Below, piece by piece: positions 39,301-47,317 of a DNA stretch of 64,000 nucleotides. Below the pieces are notes generated by a model. That model was not told the DNA's origin and ran no database searches. It saw only the letters and a program-made list of their open reading frames with translations. Location: assembly GCF_013426735.1 (NCBI RefSeq), contig NZ_AP023272.1, forward strand, positions 912,501 to 976,500. The letters are read 5' to 3'. A program made the position numbers and the translations under genes. Origin of the DNA: Agrobacterium vitis. GTDB taxonomy: Bacteria > Pseudomonadota > Alphaproteobacteria > Rhizobiales > Rhizobiaceae. Numbering within the stretch: the first letter of the stretch is position 1; each line of letters begins with the position of its first letter.

Positions 39301-41955
39301 ATCGCGATACCATTGATAGTTACGCTCCAATTGCAGCAGCTTCCACTTTGTGCCTGGAAGCGCTTGCGGCTTGCCATCGGCATCAAGCGATAGGAGCTGG
39401 AAATGTCCTGTGCTGTTTTCGGAAAGCTCGCCGGAAAACTCCGGCTTGATGCCGATGGCGGGCTGGCCGGTCTCAACCGGCAGGGTCAATTGCCGCTCCA
39501 CTGCCCGGCCGCCGCCTTCCTTCAGGCGCACGGACAATTGCGCTTGCAACAGCTGCGTGGTGGCGGGCAGATCATCAACCTGAAGATCGACGCTGCCATG
39601 GCCCTTGTCATCCAGCGGTTCGAGAGCGTCCAGTGTCAGGCTGCTATTGTCTCCGGCCTCTTCATCGGCAAGGCCGAAGACGAAACCGGGCAGATCGTCG
39701 CGGGTGCGGGTCGGCTTGATAACCATGTCGCCTTCCAGCGCAAGCCCAGCAGCCGGTGCGCCGTAGAGATAGCGTCCATCGACACCAACCGACAGCGGCA
39801 TGCCGGGTTTCAGCACGTCCGCTGCCGGTTTCAGATCGAATTCGATCCGGTCGGGCAGGAAATCATCGACGAGAAAGGTCTTTTCGGCAATGGCCGGTTT
39901 TTTCGGATCGACATGAATGCCCAGCGTCCAGGTGCCGCGCATCACCGAGGTATCGAGAGCCAGATCCACAACATGGCCGCCAAGACCGGCACCGGTACTG
40001 ACCATGCGGCGATATTCCACGCCGTCTGGCCGTGTGAAAATAAAGGTCAGCGGCAGGCCGTCAATGGCTTCCGCGCCGATGTCGCGGGCCAGGGCTGCAA
40101 CATGCACCGTATCGCCGGGGCGGTAGATGCCACGTTCCGTCCAGGCGAAAATATCGATGGCGCCCGGCGCGGTGCGCCCGGTGACGCCCCGGTCCGACAG
40201 GTCGAAACCGGCCTTGGTCATGTCGAGGAACACGAAATCCTTGCCTGGCTGCTCGCCGGTCAGAACGGCAGGCGCTAGCGCAGCCCCGGAGCGCATCAGG
40301 CCAGCCGAAAAGGTGGCCCGGCCCTGTTCATCGGTGGTGGCAGTGCCGAGGATTTCGTTGTTGCGGGCCAGCAGCTTCAGCTCGACACCGGCGATTGGCT
40401 TGGCGGAGTTCAGCGAGCGGGCAAACACGTTCAACCCGTCAGTACCGGCAAAGGTGGAAAGGCCGATATCGGACACCAGGAACCATTGGGTGGCGCGGTC
40501 TTCCCATTCATCACTTTTCCCGGCAGCGGCGGCGGCTGTCAGCACATAGATGCCGGGCTTGCGCTCCGGTAAAGCCTCGTCCACCGGAAAACTGGTGGTG
40601 ACTTCACGGTTCAGGCTGCTTTCAATGTCGATGGCGCCTTGCCAGACCAGTTCGCCATTGTCCTTTTCAATCCGGTCGGCGCCATAGCCGCTAAGCTGGG
40701 AGAGAAATTGCGAATTGCTCATCAGCGGCGCAATCGCCCGCTCGCCGATCCGGTAAAGTTTCAGATTGGCCCGCTCGGTATTAACAGAGACCAGCGGAAT
40801 GCCGCGCCGCGCTGCGGATGGCAGTACGAAATGGTCGCCGGTAAAGCGCACGGTCGGGCTGCGGTCGCGGATATAGACGTCGATATCGGTCTTTGCCGCC
40901 AGCGGTTCATCGACGGAGGAGGGCAGGCCTTCCCGCAGCCCAATCGTATAGCGCTGGCCATAATCCAGCCCCTCGACGCAAAGCTGGCTGTCCTTGGCTT
41001 CCAGCACCTTTGGCGGCTTGCCATTGACGGTGACGAAGGCGGTATAATCCGTGCCGCGATTGATCAACGGATCAGAAAATTGCACGCAGGCGCGGGGGCT
41101 GGCGGCATCGGCATCGACGCTATTGCCGGTGATGCGAAAACCCTTGGTGGCTTTCAGCGCCAGATAGGCGGCGCGAACAGTCTTATCGGCGGCAAGCTCA
41201 AGGCTCGCCTTATAGGCGTTCAGCGCAGCGCGGAAATTCTCGTTTTTCTCCAGCGCTTTGGCCAGCACAGCCAGCGCATCGGCTCGCTCCTTGGCGCTGC
41301 GGGTCAGGTCATAGCCGAGAAGGGCAGCGTAAAGCCCCTGATTGGCATTTGCGCGATCATCCTTGATGGTGTTGGCGGCACGAGCGGCGCTGATCCACAG
41401 GCTGGCATCCTCAGGGGAAAGCTGGGCGGCGGCCAGAAACCCGGCCAGGGCGTCCGCTCCTTTGCCCGCCGACAGGCTGGCATGGGCGCGTCCGATCAAT
41501 CCGTTCAGGCCCAGGTCGGGCTGTTCAGCTGTTTGGGCCAGGCGCGCCTTGAAGGCGCTCGCCTGGGTACGCAGACCATCGGAGATGAAGCCGAGCTTTG
41601 CGGGCGCGCCGATATCCGGCTCGGTAGCACTGGTGACGATCTTACCGGCAACGGCGCCCGCGAAAGGGCTGATCTGGTTGAAATCCGATTTCAGGAAGCA
41701 CCAGCGGGCCTTGATATTATAGGTGAAGGCGCGGCAGGATTTGTCATCGATACAGCTTGCCTGGCATTGGTCCAGCGTGACGTTTTGCGCGGTGCGCAGG
41801 TCAAAGCCGCTGTAATCGCCATCCTGGGTCAGGGCGATGCTGCGGTTGGTTTCGGCAGCCATCGCCGGTTGTACGGGAGCAGGCAATAGGGTGGCTGGCA
41901 GCATAAAGCTCAGGAGGGCAAGCACCGTCCCGGCGAATATCCGTTGCAGACCCAT
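36385..41955 (-). CDS. Bacterial alpha-2-macroglobulin family protein
   Basis: The 1856-residue periplasmic protein is thought to trap proteases that reach the cell wall, with PBP1C repairing damage. A cleavable signal peptide ends near AMA-A at about residue 33; there is no lipobox cysteine, unlike the E. coli lipoprotein YfhM. A PAN/Apple-like domain follows (about 40-100) with cysteines in DQCQASC, KSCRAF and WCFLK. Macroglobulin repeats fill the middle. The thioester motif is intact, C1400-A-E-Q1403 in YPYGCAEQTTS, followed by the alpha-alpha toroid. Start ATG 41955 has a GAGGGG ribosome site; an in-frame TTG at 41979 is less likely. It is upstream of and overlaps pbpC. Confidence 0.94.
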   Translation of the reverse strand: MGLQRIFAGTVLALLSFMLPATLLPAPVQPAMAAETNRSIALTQDGDYSGFDLRTAQNVTLDQCQASCIDDKSCRAFTYNIKARWCFLKSDFNQISPFAGAVAGKIVTSATEPDIGAPAKLGFISDGLRTQASAFKARLAQTAEQPDLGLNGLIGRAHASLSAGKGADALAGFLAAAQLSPEDASLWISAARAANTIKDDRANANQGLYAALLGYDLTRSAKERADALAVLAKALEKNENFRAALNAYKASLELAADKTVRAAYLALKATKGFRITGNSVDADAASPRACVQFSDPLINRGTDYTAFVTVNGKPPKVLEAKDSQLCVEGLDYGQRYTIGLREGLPSSVDEPLAAKTDIDVYIRDRSPTVRFTGDHFVLPSAARRGIPLVSVNTERANLKLYRIGERAIAPLMSNSQFLSQLSGYGADRIEKDNGELVWQGAIDIESSLNREVTTSFPVDEALPERKPGIYVLTAAAAAGKSDEWEDRATQWFLVSDIGLSTFAGTDGLNVFARSLNSAKPIAGVELKLLARNNEILGTATTDEQGRATFSAGLMRSGAALAPAVLTGEQPGKDFVFLDMTKAGFDLSDRGVTGRTAPGAIDIFAWTERGIYRPGDTVHVAALARDIGAEAIDGLPLTFIFTRPDGVEYRRMVSTGAGLGGHVVDLALDTSVMRGTWTLGIHVDPKKPAIAEKTFLVDDFLPDRIEFDLKPAADVLKPGMPLSVGVDGRYLYGAPAAGLALEGDMVIKPTRTRDDLPGFVFGLADEEAGDNSSLTLDALEPLDDKGHGSVDLQVDDLPATTQLLQAQLSVRLKEGGGRAVERQLTLPVETGQPAIGIKPEFSGELSENSTGHFQLLSLDADGKPQALPGTKWKLLQLERNYQWYRDGSAWRFEPITTTKLAASGTIDIGAGKTDLPMPVGWGRYRLEVDAPTPNGAASSIEFNAGWFVEAGSTETPDALEIGLDKPVYKIGETAKLKVSSRYAGEVLVTIGSETLIATQTASLAATGGEIDIPVTDNLGAGTYITATLYRPGESQETRMPMRAIGVTWLSVDPANRKLAIKLTPPQQIEPRRKLTVPISVTGGGNDAYVTAAAVDVGILNLTRYEAPDPDGWYFGQRRLGIEMRDLYGQLIDGSLGAMGKLRTGGDGGMMALQASPPKEKLVALFSGPVHLDHTGKAQVEFDIPQFNGTVRLMAVAWNRTGIGHAQTDVIVRDPVVITASLPRFLAPGDQARLQLDLAATDAPDGDYLLSLKGNPSVEIDPAKAQIPVTLKAGARTSLSIGLKGLAPGDGTISVALTSVGTTFTGENNGAGTPATGANTGETKNTGLSLTRSLDLPVRPAALPVTTRRELPLAAGKSLSVDSDLLADSVLQGASLSISVSRSANFDIAALLTSLDRYPYGCAEQTTSRALPLLYLNDLANVAGLPADADINRRIQDAIYRVLSYQAAQGSFGLWAPGSEDLWLDAYVSDFLTRAREKGFDVPDAALVQALDNLANKLSYDTDVEAQGNEIAYALYVLARNRRAAISDLRYYADTMLDRFPTPLSKAHLAAALSLYGDPVKAEAIFRTASAQSQQGSITPVSLARSDYGSQLRDGAAILALAAEARPVPPIIPALSRSVIEDWKRKSYTSTQEESWMLLAARALDKSDDGLSVTVNGSLKTGGYRARIEGEDLMHQPVTLDNTGADPLTATVTTVAVPKYPLPAASEGFTIERSYYTLSGEPVNISEAVQNQRYVVVLKVAQAANGAGAQSLPSQLLVTDLLPAGLEIDNPALVGSADLANFDWLGETKAAHLEFRDDRFVAALDSASQDSGDMVLAYVVRAVTPGVFDLPAASVEDMYRPQRYARTAMGRMEVKAEQ

Positions 41956-42073
41956 GACAATTGCCCCTCTTTCCGTCAATCAACCGGCGCGTCGCGACGA
42001 GCCGCCCATGTCTCGTGCAGTCTCTTATCCAAAGGCTCGACAACGCTCACGCATTCCCGCCCTGAAAACCGTT

Positions 42074-42153
42074 GCGACGGCCCTTAGTCCATCCTGGACT
42101 TGAAGGTGTCGCGCATGGAATGCGGCCTGCCATCTTTCATCGCAGGCCCTTTT
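42074..42153 (+). ncRNA. Candidate structured RNA with terminator-like end
   Basis: In the gap between two minus-strand genes the plus strand shows an outer stem GCGAC / GTCGC (42074-42078 and 42108-42112) enclosing AGTCCA / TGGACT (42086-42091 and 42095-42100). A 7-bp GC stem GGCCTGC / GCAGGCC follows (42124-42130 and 42142-42148), with CTTTT after it. That last unit looks like an intrinsic terminator on the plus strand, where no gene exists. A small RNA is possible; a plain hairpin at the 3' end of the MFS transcript is the alternative. Confidence 0.3.
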
Positions 42154-42178
42154 ACTCTTCCGATTTAACCATTTGGTG

Positions 42179-43459
42179 TCAATGAGGTTTTTCGTCGATC
42201 ACCACATCGACCCGCAGATCGCGGCCTGCCTGCCAGCCATTCCAGGCCGCGCCAAGGCCGAGGGCGACAAACAGCAGGGCGGCCCAGGCGAAACTGCCTG
42301 TGAAGCCACGGATCAGCCCGACGAGCAGCGGGCCAATGGCCGCCAGACAATAGCCGACGCATTGCGCCATGCCCGATAGATGGGCGGCAATTTGCGGGCT
42401 GCCGGAGCGCAGCACGATGGCCGTCATGGCCAGTGCAATCAGGCCGCCCTGACCGATGCCTTGCAGAACGGCCCAGATCCACAGGGTGGAAAGCGGTGCA
42501 AACAACAGGCCGATCAGCGCGATGACAGCGAGAAGGGCAACGGCGGCGTTGACAAGGCTTTGGTTCCTGCCCCGAACAGCAAGCTGCGGCGCGACAATAC
42601 AGGCCGCCGCCTGCACCATGACCGAGACCGAAACGACCGCGCCTGCCGTTACCCCATCCAGCCCGCGTTCCCGCAGGATCGGCACCAGCCAGCCGAACAC
42701 ACAATAGGCCAGCGCCGATTGTAATCCGGTGTAAAGCGTCACGTTCCAGGCCAGCCGGTCGCGCCACAGGCCCTTCACCTCGGCCTTGAACCCTGGCCTT
42801 GCAGCATGGGCGGAAAAGGCCTGCGGCAGAAACAGCAGGAACACCACGGCAGCCGGAAGCGCCCAGGCGGCAAGGCCGATAGCCAGCGAACCGCCGCTGG
42901 CCGCCTCGATTGGTAAGGTCATCCCGGCAGCGGCCGCCGCGCCACCACAGAGCGCCATGGTGTAAAAGCCGGTCATCAACGCGGCCCGGTCGGGAAAATC
43001 ACGTTTCACCAATCCCGGCAGCAGCACATTTCCGATTGCAATGCAGGCACCCGCCAGAGCCGTGCCGAAAAACAGGGTGGGAAGGCTGGAAAAGCCGCGC
43101 AGGGCGGTGCCGATGGCAAGAAACGCCATGACGGCCAACAGGGTCTTTTCCGCGCCGTAGCGGTCGCCAAGTCTTGGCGCCAGGGGTGAGAAGACCCCAA
43201 GGCAAACCACCGGCAGGGTGGTGAGCAGGCTGGCACCCAGCACGGAGAGACCCAATTGATCGCGTATTTCCGGCAGCAGCGTCGAGGCGCTGGAAAACAA
43301 CGGGCGCAGGTTGAAGGCAATCAACACGAGGCTGATGCCCAAAACGATGCGCGACAGAGGCGACCGGCCTGATGCCTGCGGCGGGAGACGGGCGTCTTCG
43401 GCCTGCGCATCGATTAGCAATTCGTCGCCAAGATCAAGCTTGGGATGGGCATTCGTCAT
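42179..43459 (-). CDS. MFS transporter, CynX/NimT type
   Basis: The 426-residue inner-membrane protein has twelve predicted helices after a 30-residue hydrophilic N-terminus. FNLRPLFSSASTLLPEIRDQLGLS in helix 1 and the following loop, and APRLGDRYGAEKTL between helices 2 and 3, match the cyanate/nitroimidazole branch of the major facilitator superfamily. The start overlaps the gntR stop by four bases, so it is in the regulator's operon. The substrate is unknown. Confidence 0.9.
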   Translation of the reverse strand: MTNAHPKLDLGDELLIDAQAEDARLPPQASGRSPLSRIVLGISLVLIAFNLRPLFSSASTLLPEIRDQLGLSVLGASLLTTLPVVCLGVFSPLAPRLGDRYGAEKTLLAVMAFLAIGTALRGFSSLPTLFFGTALAGACIAIGNVLLPGLVKRDFPDRAALMTGFYTMALCGGAAAAAGMTLPIEAASGGSLAIGLAAWALPAAVVFLLFLPQAFSAHAARPGFKAEVKGLWRDRLAWNVTLYTGLQSALAYCVFGWLVPILRERGLDGVTAGAVVSVSVMVQAAACIVAPQLAVRGRNQSLVNAAVALLAVIALIGLLFAPLSTLWIWAVLQGIGQGGLIALAMTAIVLRSGSPQIAAHLSGMAQCVGYCLAAIGPLLVGLIRGFTGSFAWAALLFVALGLGAAWNGWQAGRDLRVDVVIDEKPH

Positions 43460-44151
43460 CGGTTAAGGCTTTCAGAGGAGGCAATGTCATCAAGAAAGAT
43501 AAGCACCGGCTGCATGAAGGCGCGCACAGCATTGTCTGCTTGGCCGGGATCGCCGCTGGCGATGGCATCGACAATAGCGCGGTGGGCGTCAAGGTCCGGT
43601 TCCGGCAGCAGGCCGCCGGTGGTCGCCTCGATGGTCTGGGTAATCGAGCGGGTGAAAAACTCGTAAAGCTCCAGCATGGCGGCGTTTTCCGATGCGGCGA
43701 TCACCGCCCGGTGAAAGGCCAGATCGCGAGCGATAAAAGCGTTACGGTCAGGATCGGCACCGGAATGGCCGCGCTGGTCCAGCAGCGCATGCAATTGCCT
43801 GACGGTGGCGGGTCTTGCCCTGACGGCTGCCAGCCGAGCCCCTTCCACATCCAGCGCCAGCCGAGCTTCCAGCCGGTCGCGCAGGCTGGTGCGGCGGGCA
43901 AGATCCAGCGGTTCGGGGGTGATCCGATCTTTTATCACATAGGTGCCGGAGCCTTGGCGGGTTTCCAGCAGGCCCTGCGCCACCAGCACCCGCACGGCTT
44001 CGCGGATCGTGCCGCGGCTGACATGCAGCGCTTCAGATAGGCTTTGCTCATTCGGCAATTTTTCGCCGATCCGCCACGCGCCACGTCCAAGCGCGGTTCG
44101 AATGCGTTCGGCGGCCCCATCGGCCAGATTGGTTTTTTGCACGGGTCTCAT
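43456..44151 (-). CDS. GntR-family regulator, FadR subfamily
   Basis: The 231-residue repressor has an N-terminal winged helix (about 8-72, with LPNEQSLSEALHVSRGTIREAVRVL) and a C-terminal all-helical FCD effector domain with metal-site candidates (RDLAFHRAVIAAS; LDAHRAIVDAIASGD). Start ATG 44151 is chosen because the frame upstream runs through a long palindrome and has no ribosome site; the transcript may be leaderless. It probably controls itself, the co-transcribed MFS gene and the divergent EamA gene through the palindrome at 44155-44191. Confidence 0.9.
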   Translation of the reverse strand: MRPVQKTNLADGAAERIRTALGRGAWRIGEKLPNEQSLSEALHVSRGTIREAVRVLVAQGLLETRQGSGTYVIKDRITPEPLDLARRTSLRDRLEARLALDVEGARLAAVRARPATVRQLHALLDQRGHSGADPDRNAFIARDLAFHRAVIAASENAAMLELYEFFTRSITQTIEATTGGLLPEPDLDAHRAIVDAIASGDPGQADNAVRAFMQPVLIFLDDIASSESLNR

Positions 44152-44154
44152 TTG

Positions 44155-44191
44155 ACAATTGATAAAGTCATCCGATGACTTTATCAATTGT
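44155..44191. promoter_or_regulatory. 37-bp perfect palindrome, likely GntR operator
   Basis: Two 18-bp arms, ACAATTGATAAAGTCATC and its exact reverse complement, flank a single C at 44173. The core GTCATC-C-GATGAC has the odd-centred symmetry of FadR-type sites. It abuts the gntR start codon (44149-44151) and lies 96 bases upstream of the divergent transporter start, so it could repress both. Confidence 0.75.
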
Positions 44192-44286
44192 TGTCGCGCA
44201 TTTATTTCAGTGGATCTGTATGGGCGGTTCGCTTCGCGCATGATAGGGACCGTTAATTCGCTCCTTCTTTATCAAGGCCTACAGTC

Positions 44287-45201
44287 GTGATCCGTTCGCT
44301 CCTTGCCAATTTTCAGACATCTCGTGCCACCGGTCCGGCCATCATGCTGGCGGGGATGCTGATGTTTGCGCTGAACGATGCCATGGCCAAGGCGCTGGTG
44401 GCCCATTACGGTCTGGGGCAGGTCGTGGTGCTGCGCAGTGTCGCGGCGCTGCTGATCCTGCTGCCGTTTATCGTTCGCGGCGGGCTTTCTCCTATCCTCA
44501 GCGTTGAACGGCCTTGGATGCAGCTTGCCCGAGTGACGTGCTCGACGGTTGAAATCATCGGCTTCTACTATGCCGTCAGCTATTTGCCGCTCGCCGATGT
44601 GATGACCTATTGGCTGGCCGCGCCGATCTATGTTGCGGCCTGCGCGCCGTTTCTGCTGGGGGAAAAGCTTGGCTGGCGGCGTATCACCGCCATCGTGGTC
44701 GGCTTTATCGGTGTGATCATCACGCTGGAACCGTCGCGGGCGATGTTTTCGGCACCGGCGCTGATTTCCATTATTGGCAGCGCTGCCTTTGCTTTCATGA
44801 TGCTGTCCGGTCGTTCGCTGCGGGCTACGCCGGATAAGTTGCTGGTGCTGTTCCAGGTGACGGCGGCGCTGGTTGGCGGACTGTTTTTCGCGCCCTTCGA
44901 TTGGGTCGAGATCGGTTCCGTCACCGATATCGTCATGCTCGGCCTGCTTGGCATTGTTGCCATGGCGGCGCATATGCTGGTCAATCGGGCACTGAAAATA
45001 TCCGATGCCGCAGCGGTGGCACCCTTGCAATATACGCTGCTGCTATGGGCCGTGCTGTTCGGCTGGCTGTTTTTTGGCGACGTGCCACGCACCGGCATGG
45101 TGATCGGCGCAGCCCTGATTATCGGCTCCGGCCTGTTCATCTTCTTCCGCGAGCGGCATTTGAACAAGACCGACTGCGTGCTGCCGGCGGTGCCTGAATA
45201 G
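44287..45201 (+). CDS. EamA/DMT-family transporter
   Basis: The 304-residue inner-membrane protein has ten predicted helices arranged as two EamA repeats. The first starts near ALNDAMAKALVAHYGLGQVVVLRS and the second near PALISIIGSAAFAFMMLSGRSLR. The start is GTG 44287 without a strong ribosome site. It is divergent from gntR with a palindromic operator between them, so it is probably part of the same response. The substrate is unknown. Confidence 0.9.
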   Translation: MIRSLLANFQTSRATGPAIMLAGMLMFALNDAMAKALVAHYGLGQVVVLRSVAALLILLPFIVRGGLSPILSVERPWMQLARVTCSTVEIIGFYYAVSYLPLADVMTYWLAAPIYVAACAPFLLGEKLGWRRITAIVVGFIGVIITLEPSRAMFSAPALISIIGSAAFAFMMLSGRSLRATPDKLLVLFQVTAALVGGLFFAPFDWVEIGSVTDIVMLGLLGIVAMAAHMLVNRALKISDAAAVAPLQYTLLLWAVLFGWLFFGDVPRTGMVIGAALIIGSGLFIFFRERHLNKTDCVLPAVPE

Positions 45202-45204
45202 AGG

Positions 45205-45567
45205 TTATTGTTTCGGCTCTGGCCGGCTGACGACGAAAGCTGCTGAGCAGAGAAGGATGATCCCGGTACCAACCCGCACGAAAAGCGGTGCCGACGAGAA
45301 GAACCACATCACGACAAAACTCAGGCCCATCGCCAGAACGGCGGCAATCTTGGCGCGTCGTGAGATTGCGCCTTGGCGGCGCCAGTCCAGCAGCGGTTGG
45401 CCGAAACGGGGATGGTCGAGCAACCATTGCTCAAAGCGCGGCGAGGAGCGGGCAAACAGGGCGGCGGCGAGGATGATGAATGGTGTGGTCGGTAGCACTG
45501 GCAGGAAAATGCCGACAATGCCCAGCCCGACGAAAAACCAGCCCAAGCCCAGCAATATCAGCCGCAT
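45205..45567 (-). CDS. DUF454 (YbaN-type) inner-membrane protein
   Basis: The 120-residue protein has two N-terminal helices (GLGWFFVGLGIVGIFLPVLPTTPFIILAAALFA) with the conserved LPxLPTTPF motif. A short basic loop holding HPRFGQPLLDWRRQGAI comes next, then two more helices. These are the marks of DUF454. Start ATG 45567 has a GAGGG ribosome site about eight bases away. Its function is unknown in all members I know of. Confidence 0.9.
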   Translation of the reverse strand: MRLILLGLGWFFVGLGIVGIFLPVLPTTPFIILAAALFARSSPRFEQWLLDHPRFGQPLLDWRRQGAISRRAKIAAVLAMGLSFVVMWFFSSAPLFVRVGTGIILLCSAAFVVSRPEPKQ

Positions 45568-45647
45568 GTGTATTCCCTCAAACCAGATCCTATCCATGAT
45601 ACAGGATTTTTTGGGTATGTACTCCGGGGGCGGATAGATCAATCTCT

Positions 45648-45687
45648 CTGTCTGCCAGCGCATGGTGACGTCAACGCTGGCAGACAG
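45648..45687. terminator. Stem-loop downstream of dgoA
   Basis: A 13-bp perfect stem CTGTCTGCCAGCG / CGCTGGCAGACAG with a 14-base loop begins 11 bases past the dgoA stop on the minus strand. There is no U-tract, so it may protect the mRNA end or act with Rho rather than terminate alone. Confidence 0.55.
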
Positions 45688-45698
45688 GCGATGAAACT

Positions 45699-46346
45699 CT
45701 ATGCCTTATGGGCAGCAACGGCGGCATCATAGGCAGCAACCAGTGTTGCGGCGCGTTCTTTGACCACATCGGCCTTGTCGCCGGGCTTGTAGAGGCTGGT
45801 GCCGATGCCGAAGGCGCGGACGCCCGCCTTCAGATAGTCGCCGAAATTGTTTTCGCCAACGCCACCCACGGCGCCGATTGGGAAATTGGCGGGCAAAATG
45901 GCCTTGATGGCATTGATGCCGCTTGGTCCCAGCACGCTGGCGGGGAAGAATTTGATCGCCGAGGCACCGGCCTTGATGGCGGCCAGCGCTTCCGTCGGGG
46001 TAAAGGCACCGGGCATGGAGACCATGCCCAGCCGGGCGGCCTGGCCAATGACTGCCGGGTCGGTGTTCGGTGTCACCAGAAGGTTGCCACCAACACTGTG
46101 CAATTGCTCGACCGAACCGGCATCCAGCACGGTTCCCGCGCCGATCAGCACACCATCAGGCGCACGTTTGCGGGCCTTTTCAATAGAAATGAACGGATCG
46201 GGCGAATTCAGCGGCACTTCGATGGCCTCGAAGCCCTGTTCGAGAAGCACATCGACAACGCTTTCGATGTCCTCAGGACCGATGCCGCGCAGGATGGCGA
46301 CCAGTTCGCGCTTCAACTGCGGCCATGGGGTATGGGTGGTGGTCAT
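45699..46346 (-). CDS. dgoA: 2-dehydro-3-deoxy-6-phosphogalactonate aldolase
   Basis: The 215-residue class I aldolase would split KDPGal into pyruvate and glyceraldehyde 3-phosphate. The Schiff-base lysine is K132 in SAIKFFPA, and the general-acid Glu is E43 in AIEVPL. The phosphate-binding loop GAVGGVGENNFGDYL follows. It is one barrel without a dehydratase domain. It follows dgoK by 14 bases, so the kinase and aldolase form an operon that finishes oxidative galactose breakdown. Confidence 0.93.
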   Translation of the reverse strand: MTTTHTPWPQLKRELVAILRGIGPEDIESVVDVLLEQGFEAIEVPLNSPDPFISIEKARKRAPDGVLIGAGTVLDAGSVEQLHSVGGNLLVTPNTDPAVIGQAARLGMVSMPGAFTPTEALAAIKAGASAIKFFPASVLGPSGINAIKAILPANFPIGAVGGVGENNFGDYLKAGVRAFGIGTSLYKPGDKADVVKERAATLVAAYDAAVAAHKA

Positions 46347-46360
46347 GATCTGTCCTAACG

Positions 46361-47302
46361 TCAGTTTTCAAGAATGGCCTTGGCGGCGGCAAACAGACCG
46401 TCGCGCACCAGAGCGCTGCCGTCAAGAATGCTGGCCTTGCCGTCCGCCAGGGTGATCGCCTTGGCATAAAGCGCCGAGAGCGCTTTCGAGCCGACGATAT
46501 GCACGGTCTTGCCGGAACCGATCCACTCACGCATGCCCGCGATTTCCGCGCCGATCAGCAGGCCGGAGAGCCGGCTGGCCGCCTCATTGGCTCCAGGCGA
46601 TGAAAGCAGACCGGCGGCACGGATCGAAAACAGGCTGGTGGTCAGGGTGAAATTTTCGCCCAGCGCTTCGCTGACCGCATCGGCAAATACGGTCTGGTCG
46701 GTTTCTGCCGGGGCTTGCTGGATCGACAGGCGCAGGATCGATTGTTTGGCAATCAGGTCAAACAATTCGCCGGTCATGACGGTGCGGAATCTCTGCACCA
46801 CGCCGTTTTCCAGATCCACCCATTTGCAATGGGTGCCGGGCATGCAGATCACGCCCGAAGCCATGCCGCCCGCCACAACGCCAGCCAGCTGGGTTTCTTC
46901 GCCACGCATTACATCGAAAGGTCCGGTCTTGATCTGGCAAAGGCCGGGCAGAATATAAACCGGGCGCGATGCTTTCGGGCTGACGCTATGGTGATGGAGA
47001 CCGGACAGCGAGGCTGGCGTTTCGACATAGGGCGCTTCCAGCCAACCGGCGCGAGCGCCCGCCATGCCAGCGATCACCACCGGCATGTCCAGAGGCGCTG
47101 ACAGCGCCTCCAGATGTTCTTCCAACACGGCGGCAAACCGGTTGTCTGCCGCGCATGCCGACATGCCGTCGGCAGACTGGCGCTCACCGAGCACATTGCC
47201 CGCGCCATCCACCAGCCAGAGGCGGAAATTGCTGGTGCCCCAATCGGCAAGCCCAACGAAGGGCTGGCCTGGTTCTGCCAGTGTTTCGGTTTTGTCAGCC
47301 AT
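46361..47302 (-). CDS. dgoK: 2-dehydro-3-deoxygalactonokinase
   Basis: The 313-residue ASKHA-fold kinase phosphorylates 2-keto-3-deoxygalactonate. The phosphate-1 loop is DWGTSNFRLWLVD near the N-terminus, and GMPGTHCKWV-like sequence (CMPGTHCKWV) marks the family. Start ATG 47302 is preferred over an in-frame TTG nine bases upstream. It is co-directional with dgoA and the semialdehyde dehydrogenase, with short gaps. Confidence 0.93.
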   Translation of the reverse strand: MADKTETLAEPGQPFVGLADWGTSNFRLWLVDGAGNVLGERQSADGMSACAADNRFAAVLEEHLEALSAPLDMPVVIAGMAGARAGWLEAPYVETPASLSGLHHHSVSPKASRPVYILPGLCQIKTGPFDVMRGEETQLAGVVAGGMASGVICMPGTHCKWVDLENGVVQRFRTVMTGELFDLIAKQSILRLSIQQAPAETDQTVFADAVSEALGENFTLTTSLFSIRAAGLLSSPGANEAASRLSGLLIGAEIAGMREWIGSGKTVHIVGSKALSALYAKAITLADGKASILDGSALVRDGLFAAAKAILEN

Positions 47303-47317
47303 GCTGGTCAACCGCGC

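Noticed and set aside
44151-44241. A longer GntR regulator starting at 44241
   Set aside because: The extra 30 codons would encode the 37-bp palindrome, have no ribosome site and no counterpart in the family's winged-helix start.
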